24,776 nt of DNA from Nitrospiraceae bacterium (lineage in GTDB: Bacteria > Nitrospirota > Thermodesulfovibrionia > Thermodesulfovibrionales > Dissulfurispiraceae): the NCBI GenBank assembly GCA_003170655.1, contig PMYY01000235.1, positions 4,700 through 29,475 of the forward strand, given 5' to 3'. The position numbers and the translations under genes were made by a program. Shown in pieces: positions 21,784 to 24,776 of this stretch. Each line of letters opens with the position of its first letter. The first letter of the stretch is position 1. A model generated the notes under the pieces. The model worked only from the letters and a program-made list of their open reading frames with translations. It was not told the DNA's origin and searched no databases.

Positions 21784-23142
21784 ATGTCTGGTGAGAGATT
21801 CAAACAATCCTTTCTTCATGCGTACCCGCGGGAACTCGTGTCTTTTATCCTCGATCAATGGAAAGATCCATTATTCATAGAACGACTCATTGTAGCTGGG
21901 ATCGATCCTTCAGTAGAACTTCCTGACCATTCAGCGCTTGAGCACGTAATCTCAACATGCTACCAGGCAAGTCTGATGAGGGAGGAAGAACGGACGGTCA
22001 TGTTTCGGCTAATCATCCGAGCCCATCACCTCTTTTCTCATGATGACGGTCCTCCCACAGGACTGCACCGGCTACAATTCGCCAAGATGCGCCCATTCAA
22101 CGAATACGAACTGCGCCGTCTTGCTCCAGCAGCTGATTATTACAGGGTGCTGATCGGGATCGATCTTAGCCCTGAGAAGAGTGCGCAGATATGGGGGATC
22201 GTCTATTCCGGAACCCGATGGATGCAGCCTATAACAGGTGGTACTAAAACCGTTCCGCCACTTCCTTCATCTCTTGTTGTTTACGTGAGAGGACCTGGCC
22301 GCATTGCCGTCAGCATTGGCCCTGAGATAATCGTCTCATTAAACGGCGGTCAAATCAGTTCGCAGTCTCTAGACATTTTTTCAGCATCATGGCTTGCGGA
22401 GAGTTTTGCTACGGTACGCGCTGAAATTGAGAAGATGCATGAAGCTGCTCGTGTGCAATCAAAGAAACCCTGGGCAAAACTTGACCCAAATTTCGGCGGA
22501 ATACTCGGCCCGCAGGTTACACGGCGCATAGTCAGCCTGATCCGCAATTCTCGCCACGGCGGTATGTTGATCTTCATTCCGACTGAGACGAGTCGAGACA
22601 TCTCCGCCCTGAAGCGCCACATTTCCCTCAAGTATGAGTTCCGTGAAGAAGAGCCGCGGCAGCGTTTTCGTACCCTCATCCTGAGGATTATGAACACTTT
22701 TGCAGAACTCCATGGAGAGTCCGGAAACTCCGAAAAAGTGGTCGGTTGGCAGGAATACATCAATAGTAAAAGTGAGGCGATCGAACTTCTCGATGAGGCT
22801 TTTTTTGATCTTGCTCATCTTATTGCCACCCTTTCAGCGATCGATGGCGCCGTAATCATGACAAGGCGTCTAGAAATCCTCGGCTTCGGAGGGGTGATTT
22901 CAGGTGTCATCGATGAAATGCAGACCATTACACACGCTCTCGATATTGAGGGGCTTCACACACACCAGGAACTCATCGAAGAGGGTGGTACCCGACACCG
23001 TGCTGCCTATCGTCTCTGCCATGAAATACGCGATGCTTTTGGAATCGTTGTCTCTCAGGATGGAAACGCGCGGTTAGTTAAATGGCACAACGGTTCTGTC
23101 ACCTACTGGGACTTAGCAGCGGCAGGTGTGTCCGGATTCTAA
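21784..23142 (+). CDS. DACNV-type sensor protein with DisA_N diadenylate cyclase domain
   Basis: A 452-residue soluble protein with GGGAG upstream of its ATG. The C-terminal part (about 325-450) looks like a DisA_N/DAC domain. DGAVIM begins at D354, then LEILGFGGVISG follows. GTRHRAAYRL carries R404-H405-R406, and GIVVSQDGNARLVKWHNGS closes the domain. DGA and RHR are the nucleotide and metal-binding motifs of c-di-AMP synthases, and both are intact. Residues 1 to about 320 are of the kind described as a DACNV sensor region: mixed alpha/beta, with no membrane segment and no known binding motif that I can name. It would make c-di-AMP, or a related nucleotide signal, in response to an unknown input. 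It is not in an operon with cdaR, glmM or disA partners. Recognition is from motifs only. Confidence 0.75.
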   Translation: MSGERFKQSFLHAYPRELVSFILDQWKDPLFIERLIVAGIDPSVELPDHSALEHVISTCYQASLMREEERTVMFRLIIRAHHLFSHDDGPPTGLHRLQFAKMRPFNEYELRRLAPAADYYRVLIGIDLSPEKSAQIWGIVYSGTRWMQPITGGTKTVPPLPSSLVVYVRGPGRIAVSIGPEIIVSLNGGQISSQSLDIFSASWLAESFATVRAEIEKMHEAARVQSKKPWAKLDPNFGGILGPQVTRRIVSLIRNSRHGGMLIFIPTETSRDISALKRHISLKYEFREEEPRQRFRTLILRIMNTFAELHGESGNSEKVVGWQEYINSKSEAIELLDEAFFDLAHLIATLSAIDGAVIMTRRLEILGFGGVISGVIDEMQTITHALDIEGLHTHQELIEEGGTRHRAAYRLCHEIRDAFGIVVSQDGNARLVKWHNGSVTYWDLAAAGVSGF

Positions 23143-23671
23143 GTTTTTCTGTTTATCATCTGGCGATGTTTACTGACAGTAGCTGCAAGTGTGCTTGGTT
23201 TGTTACTGTAAAGTTTATGATGAGCGGGCGCTGAGGGATCCCTTTTATAAAATTGTCAGATTATTGCGATAATCATCATTCGTGTGTGAAAATAAGTATT
23301 ATGGGTTTCCAGGTGAACCAAGTGAGCAAACTAGATATGCCTGCCTCGATGACTTCGACATGCTATTGCGATTGTTAAATTGCCGGCAACGATGGAGAGT
23401 CCAGCTGGCAATCATCATGACGCAAGAAATATAGAAATCAAGGTTTCTCGATGCTAGTCTTGAAACGACCACTGATGATTTCAACTTCCGCCAATCGGCG
23501 TATTCATGATATTCTTTTCGATGATTGCTGAAAAAAGTATTATGCTGGAACTGGAAATTTGCAATTAAGACGGTGGAAATTTGTGTATTTCAAAGTCTAC
23601 TTCTCGACAGCGTTTGTCGTTAAGATATTAAAAATAAAGCAAAAAAAGGTAATACCTTGTTATATAATTGC
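23143..23671. other. AT-rich region without a convincing gene
   Basis: No frame here has both a ribosome binding site and protein-like content. The composition is clearly more AT-rich than the genes before it. Short words such as AGTATTATG recur (near 23296 and 23538) but do not form an array. No tRNA or intrinsic terminator for the cyclase gene is seen. Confidence 0.6.
23640..23658 (-). terminator. Weak intrinsic terminator for the minus-strand gene
   Basis: Read on the minus strand, AAGGT-ATT-ACCTT is followed at once by a run of seven T counting the last stem bases, 14 nt beyond the TAA of the DUF3562-like gene. The stem is only 5 bp, so it is weak. Confidence 0.4.
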
Positions 23672-23989
23672 TTATCCGACAGCATTCCCGCTACTGTGCA
23701 GCCGGTCTCGCGTCATGCCTGTTTCATCATTTTCCTCGATCCTGTTCCGCAACAGATTTTTAACTTTTTTCATAACCAGGATGGGTAGATAATCTCGTAT
23801 TATTGCTTCTTTGGAGAGTCTTTCGAGAAGAAAAGAGTATATTTTATGCAATCGGTCGACTGAAATTCGCATGTCGCCTGCAAGAGTAATTACCGCATTT
23901 CCTGGACGGAATGAATCGGCCACACTTTCCGATGGCGTCCGTTTACTTTCTAACTGATTGTCGATTTTCGCACTAGTTCTTCTCGCCAC
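23672..23989 (-). CDS. DUF3562-like small protein
   Basis: The start is GTG at 23989 (minus strand), with AGAGGA about 8 nt upstream. The protein has 105 residues. Residues 32-80, ITLAGDMRISVDRLHKIY then RLSKEAIIRDYLPILVMKKV, match the pattern I recall for DUF3562 proteins (LA...G....EV..IY..E...L...ARV.DFLPVLA.RRVR..L). The role of that family is unknown. The N-terminus is polar and basic, and the C-terminus is charged. It is the only well-supported minus-strand gene in the window, in an AT-rich section, which may indicate a different origin from the operons to its left. Confidence 0.65.
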   Translation of the reverse strand: MARRTSAKIDNQLESKRTPSESVADSFRPGNAVITLAGDMRISVDRLHKIYSFLLERLSKEAIIRDYLPILVMKKVKNLLRNRIEENDETGMTRDRLHSSGNAVG

Positions 23990-24021
23990 AGTGATTTTCC
24001 TCTAAAGAGATATCCGCTCGG

Positions 24022-24204
24022 TCAGTACCCCGGTAGGTTGATATCCATGCTTCCTCTTGCAAAAGATGTTTTATATACAACTCGCGCCTCTCCACTTTCC
24101 ATTTGTGGGTGCACCATCGGCGTGTCCCTGACTACCAGGGAATCCAAGGAGTCTGCCCTCTTAATAGATGTCGGGCCGAGAGAAGTCCATATATAGTTTA
24201 TCAA
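24022..24204 (-). CDS. Doubtful 60-residue ORF upstream of the DUF3562-like gene
   Basis: The frame runs from a TTG at 24204 to TGA at 24022, 32 nt before the DUF3562-like start. No ribosome binding site is seen for the TTG. In-frame ATGs at 24117 and 24102 would give much shorter peptides. The C-terminal end reads GEARVVYKTSFARGSMDINL, which looks protein-like, but I cannot name a family. It may be a small gene in the same minus-strand unit, or the remnant of a larger one. Confidence 0.3.
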   Translation of the reverse strand: MINYIWTSLGPTSIKRADSLDSLVVRDTPMVHPQMESGEARVVYKTSFARGSMDINLPGY

Positions 24205-24210
24205 TAGATT

Positions 24211-24269
24211 GTTACAGGATAGTTACAAGACGGTTAAGAAAACATTAAATTTGGCAGTGTTAATACAAT
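24211..24269 (+). promoter_or_regulatory. Four 11-bp phased direct repeats plus -10-like TACAAT (PhoB/OmpR-type box)
   Basis: GTTACAGGATA (24211), GTTACAAGACG (24222), GTTAAGAAAAC (24233) and ATTAAATTTGG (24244) repeat the core (G/A)TTA(C/A) exactly every 11 bp. Such phasing is typical of sites for PhoB/PhoP-class response regulators, which bind head to tail. TACAAT at 24264-24269 would place the box where a -35 normally lies. Transcription to the right has no clear gene; the repeats also lie just upstream of the minus-strand ORFs. Confidence 0.45.
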
Positions 24270-24776
24270 AAATTGGTACAGCCGTCGATGGAAGCCTTCT
24301 TCTGTACTGGGATTGCTTATTCCGCTAGCCCGGTTAAGTTGCGGCTTTAAAGAAGGACATGTCGCCTTAAAGCGTCACTCAACAATAACACTTTCTGTAA
24401 GGATCTGTCGCAGAGATGCCTACTGAAAGTCTTTGATTTTGCCAGTAACAGGAATTTGGTGATAGCCATTAGAAACATTGACCCTGTGCCTTCTTTAAAC
24501 AGCAAGCCCGCATTCAATAATTACGTGCAGAAGTTCACAAAACGATGAAGCGTTTTCCCTGGCTTGATTGACGATGTGTACAAGGAGTCATCGATACGGG
24601 CGATTGTTTGCTATTGTTGCTTTCTTCCCTCTATATGTAACATAACCTGCTTTTTCTTATGGTTTCAATTAGTTAATACTGGTTTCGGTAGCCCTCTTTT
24701 AGTCGATCTGGAGATATTTTGACTTATTGGCAGAGTTCTCTGCAAGACAACACTGATGGCTTTATAGTAATCGCGC
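24270..24776. other. Terminal region without a convincing gene
   Basis: No frame with a start, ribosome site and protein-like content is seen. There are several potential RNA pairings: CCTTCTT with AAGAAGG (near 24295 and 24350), GCTTTAAAG with CTTAAAGC (near 24345 and 24368) and AAAACG-ATGAAG-CGTTTT (24538-24555). A stretch at about 24351-24548 is free of stops in one frame but has no ATG. A structured non-coding transcript or a decayed gene are both possible. Confidence 0.4.

Noticed and set aside
24351..24548. Stop-free stretch near the right end
   Set aside because: It has no ATG or ribosome site and no recognisable family; it may be chance in a gap or a decayed gene.
23143..24776. CRISPR array or tRNA genes in the AT-rich end
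   Set aside because: No regularly spaced repeats of CRISPR length and no cloverleaf-like sequence were seen.

Overview
The window looks like a chromosomal segment of an anaerobic, diderm (Gram-negative type) bacterium. Supporting this are an RND/TolC-type efflux protein, an Mla-type lipid transport operon with an outer-membrane-type lipoprotein, and a tungsten/molybdenum aldehyde:ferredoxin oxidoreductase with a polyferredoxin partner. Small Cys-rich proteins and a SAP-like small protein of kinds I associate with Desulfobacterota (Geobacter-like) or Nitrospirota are also present. The exact lineage cannot be fixed by reading alone.

Layout, nearly all on the + strand: (1) 1-3989, the 3' part of an RND efflux pump gene fused in frame to a TolC-like outer-membrane factor, closed by a long hairpin. 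(2) 4032-4567, an AT-richer gap with a small four-Cys protein and a SAP-domain-like pseudogene broken by a TAG. (3) 4583-16279, a tightly packed glycogen-to-pyruvate cluster: glycogen phosphorylase, debranching enzyme, class II aldolase, phosphofructokinase, pyruvate kinase, phosphoglycerate mutase, a four-cluster ferredoxin and an aldehyde:ferredoxin oxidoreductase family protein. (4) 16378-16521, another small Cys-rich ORF. (5) 16543-21221, an AI-2E family membrane protein followed by MlaE (with N-terminal STAS domain), MlaF, MlaD and a PqiC-like lipoprotein. (6) 21374-23142, a GrlR-like small protein and a DACNV/DisA_N-type putative diadenylate cyclase. (7) 23143-24776, an AT-rich, mostly non-coding end holding a minus-strand DUF3562-like gene, a doubtful small ORF above it, and four 11-bp phased direct repeats followed by a -10-like element.

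The most interesting reading is of region 3. It encodes the upper and lower glycolytic steps around glyceraldehyde-3-phosphate, but contains no GAP dehydrogenase or phosphoglycerate kinase. In their place, directly after phosphoglycerate mutase and joined to it by a 24-codon ORF with ATGA overlaps at both ends, sit the ferredoxin and the AOR-family protein. This suggests a ferredoxin-linked oxidation of glyceraldehyde-3-phosphate straight to 3-phosphoglycerate, as in archaeal GAPOR, feeding the neighbouring mutase. It is a hypothesis from gene order: the AOR protein is divergent at the usual pterin motifs, and the missing enzymes may be encoded elsewhere.

Other points are the RND-TolC fusion with an internal signal peptide, and a putative c-di-AMP synthase with intact DGA and RHR motifs.
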